Positions 1-5,426 are shown, counted from the stretch's first letter. The stretch is DNA of 5,667 bases from UBA4655 sp964585575 (GCA_964585575.1 CAZPEM010000174.1:1-5667); one strand, 5' to 3'. A program made the numbers and translations. The notes: generated by a model from the letters alone, not told the origin.

Positions 1-511
1 AGGCGACGAGGCTGCCCCAGAACGTGACCGCGCCGATGAGGCCGGTGAGGGCCGTGGCGATCGCGAACTGGGTCCAGGGCGCGAGGTCGGTCGCGGCCCG
101 GGTCGCGGCCGCGGTGAGGACGCCTACCTCGTCGCGGATCAGCGAGTCGCCGACCTTGTTCCACAATTCGCCGCCCGCCACGACCGCCGAGGCGGCCCCG
201 CCGAAGCCGTTGAGCAGGGCGACCATCTGCGGCATCCCGGTCATCGGGTATCGGATCGCCATGACCGCGCCGATCGCCGCGCCGATGAGTCCGGCCACGA
301 CGACCATTCCGAGCGGCCAGGCCCCCTTGGAGGCGATCGTCTCGAGGACCGGCTTTTCGAAGCAGGCCGCCACGAGGGCGATCGCCATGCCCGCCGCGCC
401 CAGAAAATTCCCCCGCACGGCCGTCCGCGGGCCGCTCATGAGCTTGAACGCCACGATGAAGAGCATCGAGGCGGCGAGGTAGGCGAGATTGATCCAGGCT
501 TGGCTCGACAT
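1..511 (-). CDS. pntB: NAD(P)+ transhydrogenase subunit beta, N-terminal part (cut by left edge)
   Basis: This is the beginning of the beta subunit of proton-translocating transhydrogenase, an inner-membrane protein whose N-terminal domain II forms the proton channel and whose C-terminal domain III binds NADP(H). Only 170 codons are in the window, so domain III is missing. The translation starts MSSQAWINLAYLAAS and shows hydrophobic segments at about residues 7-24, 35-51, 65-87, 96-113 and 149-170. The signature MPQMVALLNGFGG (residues 93-105) aligns with the E. coli PntB stretch MPELVAILHSFVG, with Asn101 where E. coli has His91. A loop at about residues 115-147 looks longer than in E. coli. 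The ATG at 511 lies 6 bases after the pntAB stop, with only a weak purine-rich site (AGAAGTAGG) before it, suggesting translational coupling. Family identification is firm; the gene is incomplete only because the window ends. Confidence 0.93.
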   Translation of the reverse strand, partial: MSSQAWINLAYLAASMLFIVAFKLMSGPRTAVRGNFLGAAGMAIALVAACFEKPVLETIASKGAWPLGMVVVAGLIGAAIGAVMAIRYPMTGMPQMVALLNGFGGAASAVVAGGELWNKVGDSLIRDEVGVLTAAATRAATDLAPWTQFAIATALTGLIGAVTFWGSLVA

Positions 512-517
512 GGGTGC

Positions 518-868
518 CTACTTCTTCTTGGGGTTGAACATCTCGAGCATGCGGTGGGTGACGACGAAGCCGCCCGCGACATTGATCATGGCGAGCACCA
601 CGGCCACGAGCCCGAGCAGGTTGCCGAACCGGAAGCCCGCCGTCGCGACCGACGCCGCCACGACGATCGCCCCGACCGCCGTGATTCCCGAGATGGCGTT
701 CGATCCGCTCGTGAGCGGCGTGTGGAGCCGCTGCGGCACCTTCATGATCACCTCGAAGCCGACCCACATCGCCAGCAGAAACACGGTCAAGAGCCGGATG
801 AACCGCGACGATGGATCCTCGCCCGCAGCGGCGTCGGCCAGCAGGTGAAAGGTGAGGGGAAGGTTCAT
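518..868 (-). CDS. pntAB: NAD(P)+ transhydrogenase subunit alpha, part 2 (membrane domain)
   Basis: This 116-residue protein is the small membrane part of the alpha subunit in the split (Rhodospirillum rubrum type) transhydrogenase. It packs with PntB to form the proton-conducting domain II. Three hydrophobic helices are visible at about residues 23-42, 57-75 and 81-104. Family motifs are clear: HTPLTSGSNAISGI (49-62) and INVAGGFVVTHRMLEMF (95-111). It ends in a basic tail, NPKKK. His49 of the HTPL motif is a possible proton-pathway residue. The start at 868 has no strong Shine-Dalgarno site; a GGG about 8 bases upstream is the best candidate. It lies 59 bases after pntAA and 6 bases before pntB, so all three are probably co-transcribed. 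Confidence 0.94.
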   Translation of the reverse strand: MNLPLTFHLLADAAAGEDPSSRFIRLLTVFLLAMWVGFEVIMKVPQRLHTPLTSGSNAISGITAVGAIVVAASVATAGFRFGNLLGLVAVVLAMINVAGGFVVTHRMLEMFNPKKK

Positions 869-927
869 GGTTCGGCCCGGGGTGGGGGTGTTGAAACGTC
901 GGGTTCTTCAGGTCTGGGCTGGCGGTG

Positions 928-2100
928 TCAGTTCGGGGATGCCACGTCGAGCGGCGGGAGGCCGGCCTTCTCGCGAACCTTCGGGTGGACGAGTTGGCCG
1001 CCGCGGGCGACGAGCGTGTCGCGGCAGATCTCGTCGTCGAGCGACACCTGCGGCAGGCCGAGCTTCACGAGGTGCAGGAGAAAGGTCGTGATGTTGCGGG
1101 CGTAGAGCTGACTCGTGTGGAAGGGCACCTCGGCCGGGAGGTTCGTCGGCCCGAGGACCATGACGCCGTCGACGGTCACCGCGTCGCCCGGCACCGTCAC
1201 CTCGCAGTTGCCCCCCTTTTCGGCCGCGAGATCGACGATCACGCTGCCAGGACGCATCCGGGAGACCATATCGCGGGTCACGAGCACGGGGGCCCGCTGT
1301 CCCGGGATCATCGCGGTCGACACGACGATGTCGCTGTCGGCCACGGCCTTGCCGAGCAGTTCCCGCTGCTTCGCGTAGAACTCCTCGCCCATCGCCTTGG
1401 CGTAGCCGCCGGTCGCTTCGCTCGAGCCGGTCTCCAGGGGCAGCTCGAGGAACTTCGCACCGAGGCTCTGCACCTGCTCCTTCACGGCCGGCCGGACGTC
1501 GTAGGCGGTGACCTGGGCGCCGAGCCGCTTGGCGGTGGCGATCGCCTGCAGTCCGGCGACGCCCGCCCCGAGGATGAGCGCTTTGGCGGGCGTGACCGTG
1601 CCAGCGGCGGTGGTCATCATCGGCAGGATCTTCGGCAGGGCCGTCGCGGCGAGCAGGACCGCCCTGTACCCGGCGATGTTGGCTTGGCTCGAGAGCACGT
1701 CCATGCTCTGGGCCCGCGTGATTCGCGGAACGAGTTCGAGCGAGAAGAGGGTCGCCCCCTTTTCGGCGGCCTCACCGCACTGTGCGTGGAGCGAGAGCGG
1801 GTCGCAGCAGCCGATCAGGATCGTGCCGGGCCGCAGCCGGTCCCGGTCACCATGCCAGGCGTCGCCGCTGGCGCCGCAGGAGCGGACCTGCAGGAGGCAG
1901 TCGGCCCCGAAAGCCTCGTCGCGGGAAACGACCGTCGCACCGGCCTCGCGGTACGACTCGTCGGCGAAACCGGCGGACGCGCCGGCCCCCGATTCCACGA
2001 GCACCTCCAGCCCGGCCTTCTTCAGGGGGGCCACCGCCGAGGGAACGAGGGCGACTCGACGTTCGTTCGGGAAGGTCTCCTTGATGGCGGCGATTTTCAT
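928..2100 (-). CDS. pntAA: NAD(P)+ transhydrogenase subunit alpha, part 1 (NAD(H)-binding domain I)
   Basis: The 390-residue product is the soluble cytoplasmic domain I, which binds NAD(H) and exchanges hydride with NADP(H) on domain III of PntB. It starts MKIAAIKETFPNERRVALVP, the classic AlaDH/PNT N-terminus. The stretch RITRAQSMDVLS (126-137) keeps the residues that correspond, from memory, to R. rubrum Arg127, Gln132, Asp135 and Ser138. A Rossmann loop GAGVAGLQA (178-186) is followed by YDVRP (200-204) with the acidic NAD-ribose residue Asp201. The mobile loop GGYAKAMGEEF (231-241) keeps the Tyr and Met seen in R. rubrum. Length fits split-type homologues (about 380-390). The reading frame is open far upstream, but that extension would run into the divergent rplM, and the family alignment fixes the ATG at 2100. 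No strong Shine-Dalgarno is seen; phased 18-bp repeats occupy that space instead. A Cys pair (98-99) where homologues usually have FL or FN is a small oddity. Confidence 0.96.
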   Translation of the reverse strand: MKIAAIKETFPNERRVALVPSAVAPLKKAGLEVLVESGAGASAGFADESYREAGATVVSRDEAFGADCLLQVRSCGASGDAWHGDRDRLRPGTILIGCCDPLSLHAQCGEAAEKGATLFSLELVPRITRAQSMDVLSSQANIAGYRAVLLAATALPKILPMMTTAAGTVTPAKALILGAGVAGLQAIATAKRLGAQVTAYDVRPAVKEQVQSLGAKFLELPLETGSSEATGGYAKAMGEEFYAKQRELLGKAVADSDIVVSTAMIPGQRAPVLVTRDMVSRMRPGSVIVDLAAEKGGNCEVTVPGDAVTVDGVMVLGPTNLPAEVPFHTSQLYARNITTFLLHLVKLGLPQVSLDDEICRDTLVARGGQLVHPKVREKAGLPPLDVASPN

Positions 2101-2154
2101 CGGGGCTCGATTTTTTTCCGGGGCCGAGTTGAGATCCGGGGACGAGTATCCTGG
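2101..2154 (-). repeat. Three phased 18-bp direct repeats abutting the pntAA start codon
   Basis: On the plus strand the block CGGGG(C/A) followed by CGA recurs with starts at exactly 2101, 2119 and 2137, a period of 18 bp. The three copies read CGGGGCTCGATTTTTTTC, CGGGGCCGAGTTGAGATC and CGGGGACGAGTATCCTGG. The best conserved part, read on the minus strand, is ACTCG(T/G)CCCCG. The last copy ends directly at the pntAA ATG. The repeat may be an operator or translational control site, or may reflect slippage duplication; the sequence does not decide. Confidence 0.6.
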
Positions 2155-2217
2155 AATCCGAAGGTTTCTGCTCGCCGCTTGCGGATGAAACCCCGCGGTG
2201 GTACTTTTTCTACTCGC

Positions 2218-2236
2218 GATTTTGCTTGAAAAAATC
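2218..2236 (+). other. AT-rich inverted repeat in the rplM leader
   Basis: GATTTT (2218-2223) and AAAATC (2231-2236) are perfect complements separated by 7 bases, ending about 19 bases before the rplM ribosome binding site. L13 leaders are autoregulatory in several bacteria, so this could be part of a leader element. The stem is short and weak, no match to a known L13 leader can be claimed, and I saw no convincing -35/-10 pair for rplM. Confidence 0.3.
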
Positions 2237-2254
2237 CGGTTATCAAGGGTGTTC

Positions 2255-2259
2255 GAGGA
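2255..2259 (+). promoter_or_regulatory. Ribosome binding site that fixes the GTG start of rplM
   Basis: GAGGA sits 6 bases before the GTG at 2266, ideal Shine-Dalgarno spacing. The in-frame ATG at 2281 would be 21 bases away. The protein from the GTG begins MTKTFMAKP, matching the E. coli L13 start MKTFTAKP, so the GTG is preferred. Confidence 0.75.
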
Positions 2260-2265
2260 TTTCAA

Positions 2266-2703
2266 GTGACCAAGACTTTCATGGCGAAGCCGGGCGAGGT
2301 GGCGCAGCGATGGTGGCTCGTCGACGCCTCCGGCAAACGGGTCGGGCGGCTCGCCTCCGACATTTCGATGATTCTCATGGGCAAACACCGTCCGACCTAC
2401 ACGCCCCATGTGGACACCGGCGACTTCGTGGTCGTCGTGAATGCCGAGAAGGTCGAGTTTGGCGGCAGGAAGTGGCAGCAAAAACTCTACCGCTGGTACA
2501 CCGGCTACCAGGGGCTCAAGACGGAGACGGCCGAGCACCGCCGCGACCGCCGACCCACGCTCATCGTGGAGGAGGCCGTCCGCCGGATGCTCCCGAAGAC
2601 CCGCCTCGGACGGGTCATGCTCGACAAACTCAAGGTCTACGCCGGCCCTGACCATCCGCATGCGGCGCAGCAGCCGGAGCCGCTCGAGGTCGGGGCGAAG
2701 TGA
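2266..2703 (+). CDS. rplM: 50S ribosomal protein L13
   Basis: L13 is an early-assembling protein of the large ribosomal subunit that binds 23S rRNA. The 145-residue product matches the family along its whole length: KTFMAKP near the N-terminus, WWLVDASGKRVGRLAS (16-31), GKHRPTYTPHVDTGDFVVV (39-57), MLPKTRLGRVMLDKLKVYAG (108-127) and HAAQQP (132-137). E. coli L13 is 142 residues, so the length is normal. The start is GTG, supported by the GAGGA site before it. It is followed after 46 bases by rpsI, the standard rplM-rpsI operon, and is divergent from the pnt operon. Nothing suggests damage or transfer. Confidence 0.98.
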   Translation: MTKTFMAKPGEVAQRWWLVDASGKRVGRLASDISMILMGKHRPTYTPHVDTGDFVVVVNAEKVEFGGRKWQQKLYRWYTGYQGLKTETAEHRRDRRPTLIVEEAVRRMLPKTRLGRVMLDKLKVYAGPDHPHAAQQPEPLEVGAK

Positions 2704-2749
2704 CCATCTCTCGATTCGAAATCAACTGAACCAACGGAAGGAATTTGGA

Positions 2750-3187
2750 ATGGCTGATGAGCAGGTCGCAGGAGAACCGGTCAGGAAGTCGGTCCGTCGT
2801 GGGCTCGACGTGATCGCGACGGGGCGTCGCAAGACGGCCGTGGCGCGGGTGCGGCTCCGCAAGGGTTCGGGCACGATCGTCATCAACGGTCGCGATCTGG
2901 CCGCCTACTTTCCGGCCACCAAGGACCGTTCGCTCGTCTCCGGCGCGCTCGAGCAGGTGGGCAAGCGAAACGACGTCGACCTGAAGATCACCGTCAACGG
3001 CGGCGGCCCCGCCGGCCAGGCCGGCGCCTGTCGGCTCGGTATCGCCCGGGCGCTCAAGTCGTTCGACGGCGAACTGGCCGAGCCATTGCGTCAGGGTGGA
3101 CTCCTCACCCGCGACGGCCGGATGAAAGAACGCAAGAAGTACGGCCTCCGCGGCGCCCGCCGTGGCACGCAGTTCTCGAAGCGGTAG
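2750..3187 (+). CDS. rpsI: 30S ribosomal protein S9
   Basis: S9 is a head protein of the small ribosomal subunit whose basic C-terminal tail reaches the P-site tRNA. The 145-residue product has the family motifs ATGRRKTAVARVRL (23-36), GGGPAGQAGACRLGIARAL (84-102), LTRDGRMKERKKYG (119-132) and the invariant C-terminal QFSKR. It carries about 15-20 extra N-terminal residues (MADEQVAGEPVRKSVRRG) compared with the 130-residue E. coli protein; such extensions occur in other phyla. The ATG at 2750 is chosen because AAGGA (2738-2742) lies 7 bases upstream. The reading frame is open further upstream, but that part is a shadow of rplM. Confidence 0.98.
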   Translation: MADEQVAGEPVRKSVRRGLDVIATGRRKTAVARVRLRKGSGTIVINGRDLAAYFPATKDRSLVSGALEQVGKRNDVDLKITVNGGGPAGQAGACRLGIARALKSFDGELAEPLRQGGLLTRDGRMKERKKYGLRGARRGTQFSKR

Positions 3188-3208
3188 TTTCCGTGCGGTA
3201 AATGCCGT

Positions 3209-3263
3209 GGGTGGCAGTTCGTCCGGATCGGTGCCACCCGGCGCGGGAAAGCCGGCTGTTTTT
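3209..3263 (+). terminator. Candidate terminator after rplM-rpsI, with competing hairpins
   Basis: A perfect 8-bp stem, GGGTGGCA (3209-3216) with TGCCACCC (3232-3239), has a 15-base loop but no T-run directly after it. A second, smaller stem, CCGGC (3238-3242) with GCCGG (3251-3255), is followed by CTG and five T (3259-3263), as in an intrinsic terminator. The two stems share bases 3238-3239, so they cannot both form fully. The position 20-75 bases after the rpsI stop fits a transcription end, but the short second stem makes the call moderate. Confidence 0.45.
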
Positions 3264-3306
3264 GCCCGACCGGTGCAGGTGGCACACCCCGCCTTCCCGC
3301 TGCGGT

Positions 3307-3335
3307 TTGTCCAGGCGGCCTGCCGAATCCATACT
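3307..3335 (+). promoter_or_regulatory. Candidate sigma70-type promoter for the Gly-rich protein gene
   Basis: TTGTCC (3307-3312) and CATACT (3330-3335) each match the consensus hexamers at 4 of 6 positions and are separated by exactly 17 bases. A transcript would start near 3342 and have a leader of about 95 bases. Planctomycete promoters are poorly known, so this is only a candidate. Confidence 0.35.
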
Positions 3336-3436
3336 GAAGGGCGGAGTCGATCCGAAGCGAGGCTCGCGTGCCCCGGCATCGTGTCCCGGGCAGGCCCGTG
3401 TTGATCGCCTCGACGGAGCCTCTGGAGAATCCAAGC

Positions 3437-4297
3437 ATGCGGCTGACAGTCCTCGACCGCGGGAGCATCGCTTCACGGTTCGTCTCGATCGGGTTTCTCG
3501 TCGTCGGACTGATCGTCGTGGCAACGGCGGTTTCTGCCGGCCGTCTTTCCGCCAACGAAATACGCCCGGAAGCGGCGGCCAGTCCGGGAAGGAACAAGAC
3601 GGCCGATCGCGGCTCCGCTGAAGACCTTCTCGAGGCCGAGCGACAGGGCCTCGTGGCCGTCCGCTTCATTCCCGCCGACTCCCGCTCCGCACAGGTGATC
3701 GTCACCAACCGCACGAAAAAGCCTCTCACCCTCCGGCTTCCCGCCGCGTTCGTCGGGGTGCCCGTGCTCGCCCAGATTGGCGGAGGGCCGATGGGAAATG
3801 CAGGATTCGGGAATGCCGGCGCGAACGCCCCTCCGCAGACGGTCGGCGGCGGCGGTTTTATGGGCGCGGGGGGCGGGGGCGGGGGCTTCGGCGGCATGCC
3901 GGCCGGCGGTGCCTTTTCGATTCCGCCGGAAAAGACCCGTGTGGTGAAGGTTCGTACGGTCTGCCTCGAGCACGGAAAGCCTGAGCCACGGCCGCGTCAT
4001 TCCTACCGACTGGATCGTTTCGAATCCTTCTCGAGCGATCCGGCGCTCCGCGGCGTGATGGAGTCGCTCAGCCGCAACGAGATCGGTTCGCAGGTCGCCC
4101 AGGCCGCCGCCTGGCACCTCTCCAGCGGCCTCACATGGGAGCGGATCGCCGACGAGCGGATCGATCACGTCGTCGACGAGGACGAACCCTACTTCACCGA
4201 GGCGGAGATCCTCGCCGCAAGGCAGGTCGTTGAAGTGGCCAAACGAGCCGTCGGGCAGAAGAACTCGTCGCGGAGCGTCACTGGCCCGACGGAATAG
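3437..4297 (+). CDS. Exported glycine-rich protein of unknown function (planctomycete-type)
   Basis: I do not recognise a named family. The 286-residue product begins with a basic N-terminus and a hydrophobic stretch (about 15-34, FVSIGFLVVGLIVVATAVSA), consistent with a signal peptide cleaved near residue 34 or 39; an uncleaved anchor is possible. Then comes a segment EDLLEAERQGLVAVRFIPAD (62-81) leading into beta-rich QVIVTNRTKKPLTLRLP (86-102), which reads like a small surface-type beta domain. A Gly-rich low-complexity stretch (115-159) follows, then KTRVVKVRTVCLEHGKP (166-182) with the only Cys of the mature part, and a helical C-terminal region containing AQAAAWHLSSGLTWE (221-235). From memory, similar proteins with the Gly tract inside the fold and a CLEHGKP motif occur widely in planctomycetes, without assigned function. 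The ATG at 3437 is preferred over an upstream in-frame start because GGAG (3424-3427) lies 9 bases before it and the signal peptide starts there. The last 20 bp overlap the convergent gene. Confidence 0.82.
   Translation: MRLTVLDRGSIASRFVSIGFLVVGLIVVATAVSAGRLSANEIRPEAAASPGRNKTADRGSAEDLLEAERQGLVAVRFIPADSRSAQVIVTNRTKKPLTLRLPAAFVGVPVLAQIGGGPMGNAGFGNAGANAPPQTVGGGGFMGAGGGGGGFGGMPAGGAFSIPPEKTRVVKVRTVCLEHGKPEPRPRHSYRLDRFESFSSDPALRGVMESLSRNEIGSQVAQAAAWHLSSGLTWERIADERIDHVVDEDEPYFTEAEILAARQVVEVAKRAVGQKNSSRSVTGPTE
3862..3885 (+). other. G-quadruplex-capable G-run cluster inside the Gly-rich coding tract
   Basis: Four G-runs of 3, 6, 5 and 5 bases (3862-3864, 3868-3873, 3875-3879, 3881-3885) are separated by loops of 3, 1 and 1 bases, fitting the G3+N1-7 quadruplex pattern. 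They lie on the coding strand, so the mRNA would also carry them. They encode the core of the poly-Gly stretch (residues about 142-150). Confidence 0.6.
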
Positions 4298-5273
4298 CCT
4301 CGTTTCCGGCTCGTGTGCAGAGTGCCTTGAAAACGTCGGCACTCGTGTCATCCGAGATGAGCCTGCATGAGCCGTCCATGTTGAGGAAGTTGGTGCCGAC
4401 CTTGTACGGGCCGATAAAGCCGCCCGGACTGCCTGTCAGGCTCGGCACGCTCGATCGAACGTGGACGAGCACTGCGGTGATGGCCGGCCGAAAATTGAAA
4501 CTCGGCTCGTTCGCCCTGTATTGGATGGATTCCGGGGCGTAGACCAGCTCCTGCCCGGGCACGACGCCGACCCAGCTGCTACGGGTGTGGCGGCTCATCC
4601 GCTCGCCGACGCCGATCGTCTTGCTCAAGCCGTCGGTGATTTCGGAGAACCGTATCTGGCTGTTGCGATGGAAGACGCCGTTGAACGGCTGCTCCTCGTA
4701 TCGCAAGGTGCCGAGGGAGCCCACATAGCTGCACACGGCGGCCTGGGTCATCAGCGTCGGGGTGTTCGAGGCGGCCGGTGGCGATCCGGAGTCGGTGATA
4801 TCGATGAGCCGCGGGCTGGTGTCCCCGGGATCGATGAAAACGGGAACATTCGTCTCCCGGGCGGCCTTGTTGAGCTCATCCGTGATCGGGAGATTGAAGC
4901 GAATCGTGCTGTGGAGAGCCGTCTCCTCCACATACGGCAGGAGGAATGCGAAGAAACTCCATCCTGGACCCGTCTCCGTGACGACCTCGTTCGTTCCCAC
5001 GCCCGTGGTGCCAGTCGCCGTCGAACGGAATCCGGGGGGGAGTTTGCGGTTGACATCGTGGTAGCCGTGCAGTGCCAGGCCGATCTGCCGGAGATTCGAA
5101 AGGCTCTGGGTCCGCCGTGCGGCCTCCCGGGCACTCTGAACGGCCGGAAGCAGAAGTCCGATGAGGGCGCCGATGATCGCGATCACGACCAGGAGTTCGA
5201 CCAGCGTGAAGGCAGGCCGCGAACGGACGATCCGATTTTTCGAAGTGAGACTTTCGTAAAAACGCATCACCAT
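4278..5273 (-). CDS. DUF1559 domain prepilin-like protein
   Basis: This is a pseudopilin-like protein of the DUF1559 family, hugely expanded in planctomycetes; its precise role is unknown, presumably surface or periplasmic. From the ATG at 5273 it has 331 residues. A short basic leader ends RSRPA and is followed by the class III prepilin helix FTLVELLVVIAIIGALIGLL (22-41), with the conserved Glu at +5 (Glu26). The usual Gly before the cleavage site is Ala21. Family segments follow: NLRQIGLALHGYHD (60-73), the PGWSFFAFLLPYVE region (103-116), SYVGSLGT (182-189) and GVFHRNSQIRFSEITDGLSK (199-218). The C-terminal H-X9-DG motif has Tyr290 instead of His (Tyr290, Asp300, Gly301), then TRAGNEA (320-326). 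An alternative ATG at 5267 (329 residues) has better spacing from the purine tract GAGAGAG; an upstream TTG at 5306 is rejected because it would lie at the predicted transcription start. Confidence 0.93.
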   Translation of the reverse strand: MVMRFYESLTSKNRIVRSRPAFTLVELLVVIAIIGALIGLLLPAVQSAREAARRTQSLSNLRQIGLALHGYHDVNRKLPPGFRSTATGTTGVGTNEVVTETGPGWSFFAFLLPYVEETALHSTIRFNLPITDELNKAARETNVPVFIDPGDTSPRLIDITDSGSPPAASNTPTLMTQAAVCSYVGSLGTLRYEEQPFNGVFHRNSQIRFSEITDGLSKTIGVGERMSRHTRSSWVGVVPGQELVYAPESIQYRANEPSFNFRPAITAVLVHVRSSVPSLTGSPGGFIGPYKVGTNFLNMDGSCRLISDDTSADVFKALCTRAGNEAIPSGQ

Positions 5274-5290
5274 GGCTCTCTCGACGAAAA

Positions 5291-5305
5291 TGAGACTCAA
5301 TCTCA
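5291..5305 (-). other. Inverted repeat at the 5' end of the DUF1559 transcript
   Basis: On the minus strand TGAGA and TCTCA flank a 5-base spacer, right after the predicted transcription start near 5307. It could be a 5'-terminal RNA hairpin that protects the message, or a small operator. The arms are only 5 bp long, so this is weak. Confidence 0.3.
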
Positions 5306-5313
5306 ATGAATTT

Positions 5314-5341
5314 AGTGTAGCAGGTAGGTCCGACCTGTCAA
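5314..5341 (-). promoter_or_regulatory. Strong sigma70-type promoter for the DUF1559 gene
   Basis: Read on the minus strand, a perfect -35 box TTGACA (5341-5336) is followed after 16 bases by TACACT (5319-5314), which matches 4 of 6 positions of the -10 consensus including both key A and final T. Transcription would start near 5307, giving a leader of about 34 bases to the ATG at 5273. The AT-rich stretch just after the -10 stands out from the GC-rich surroundings. Confidence 0.6.
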
Positions 5342-5426
5342 GCGACCTCGGAGGCTCGCATCGCGTTCACCTCTCGCCATTTGCGGCCTCTCACCGCCCC
5401 TCCATTCGCGGAACCGGCGCGAGGGT

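Noticed and set aside
24..848. Plus-strand open frames opposite pntB and pntAB
   Set aside because: The minus strand encodes the conserved transhydrogenase subunits; these are by-products of GC-rich codon use.
925..2229. A 434-codon plus-strand open frame opposite pntAA
   Set aside because: It is fully antisense to pntAA, is rich in His, Arg, Asp and Gly as expected from the reverse of GC-rich codons, and shows no known domain. A shadow frame.
2101..2265. Promoters for rplM and pntAA in the divergent region
   Set aside because: TTGATA and TATCAA-like hexamers exist, but none has a partner at 16-18 bases, so no promoter is called.
2101..2661. Longer pntAA starting upstream at 2661
   Set aside because: The extra 187 residues would be antisense to rplM and do not resemble any domain; the family N-terminus begins exactly at the ATG at 2100.
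2630..3379. A 249-codon minus-strand open frame opposite rpsI
   Set aside because: It is antisense to a highly conserved ribosomal protein gene and has shadow-like composition.
3371..3400. GC-rich CCCGGG/GCCC self-complementary stretch
   Set aside because: Stems are only 4-5 bp with tiny loops; expected by chance in DNA of this composition.
3091..3897. Minus-strand frame beginning with a proline-rich sequence
   Set aside because: The poly-Pro comes from reading the Gly-rich tract backwards; it overlaps the S9 gene and has no recognisable domain.
3473..4351. A 292-codon minus-strand open frame
   Set aside because: It is antisense to the Gly-rich protein gene, which has a signal peptide, ribosome binding site and recognisable segments; the antisense frame has none.
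4461..5309. A 282-codon plus-strand open frame opposite the DUF1559 gene
   Set aside because: A shadow of a clearly coding minus-strand gene with prepilin motif; very high Asp/Gly/Arg/His content.
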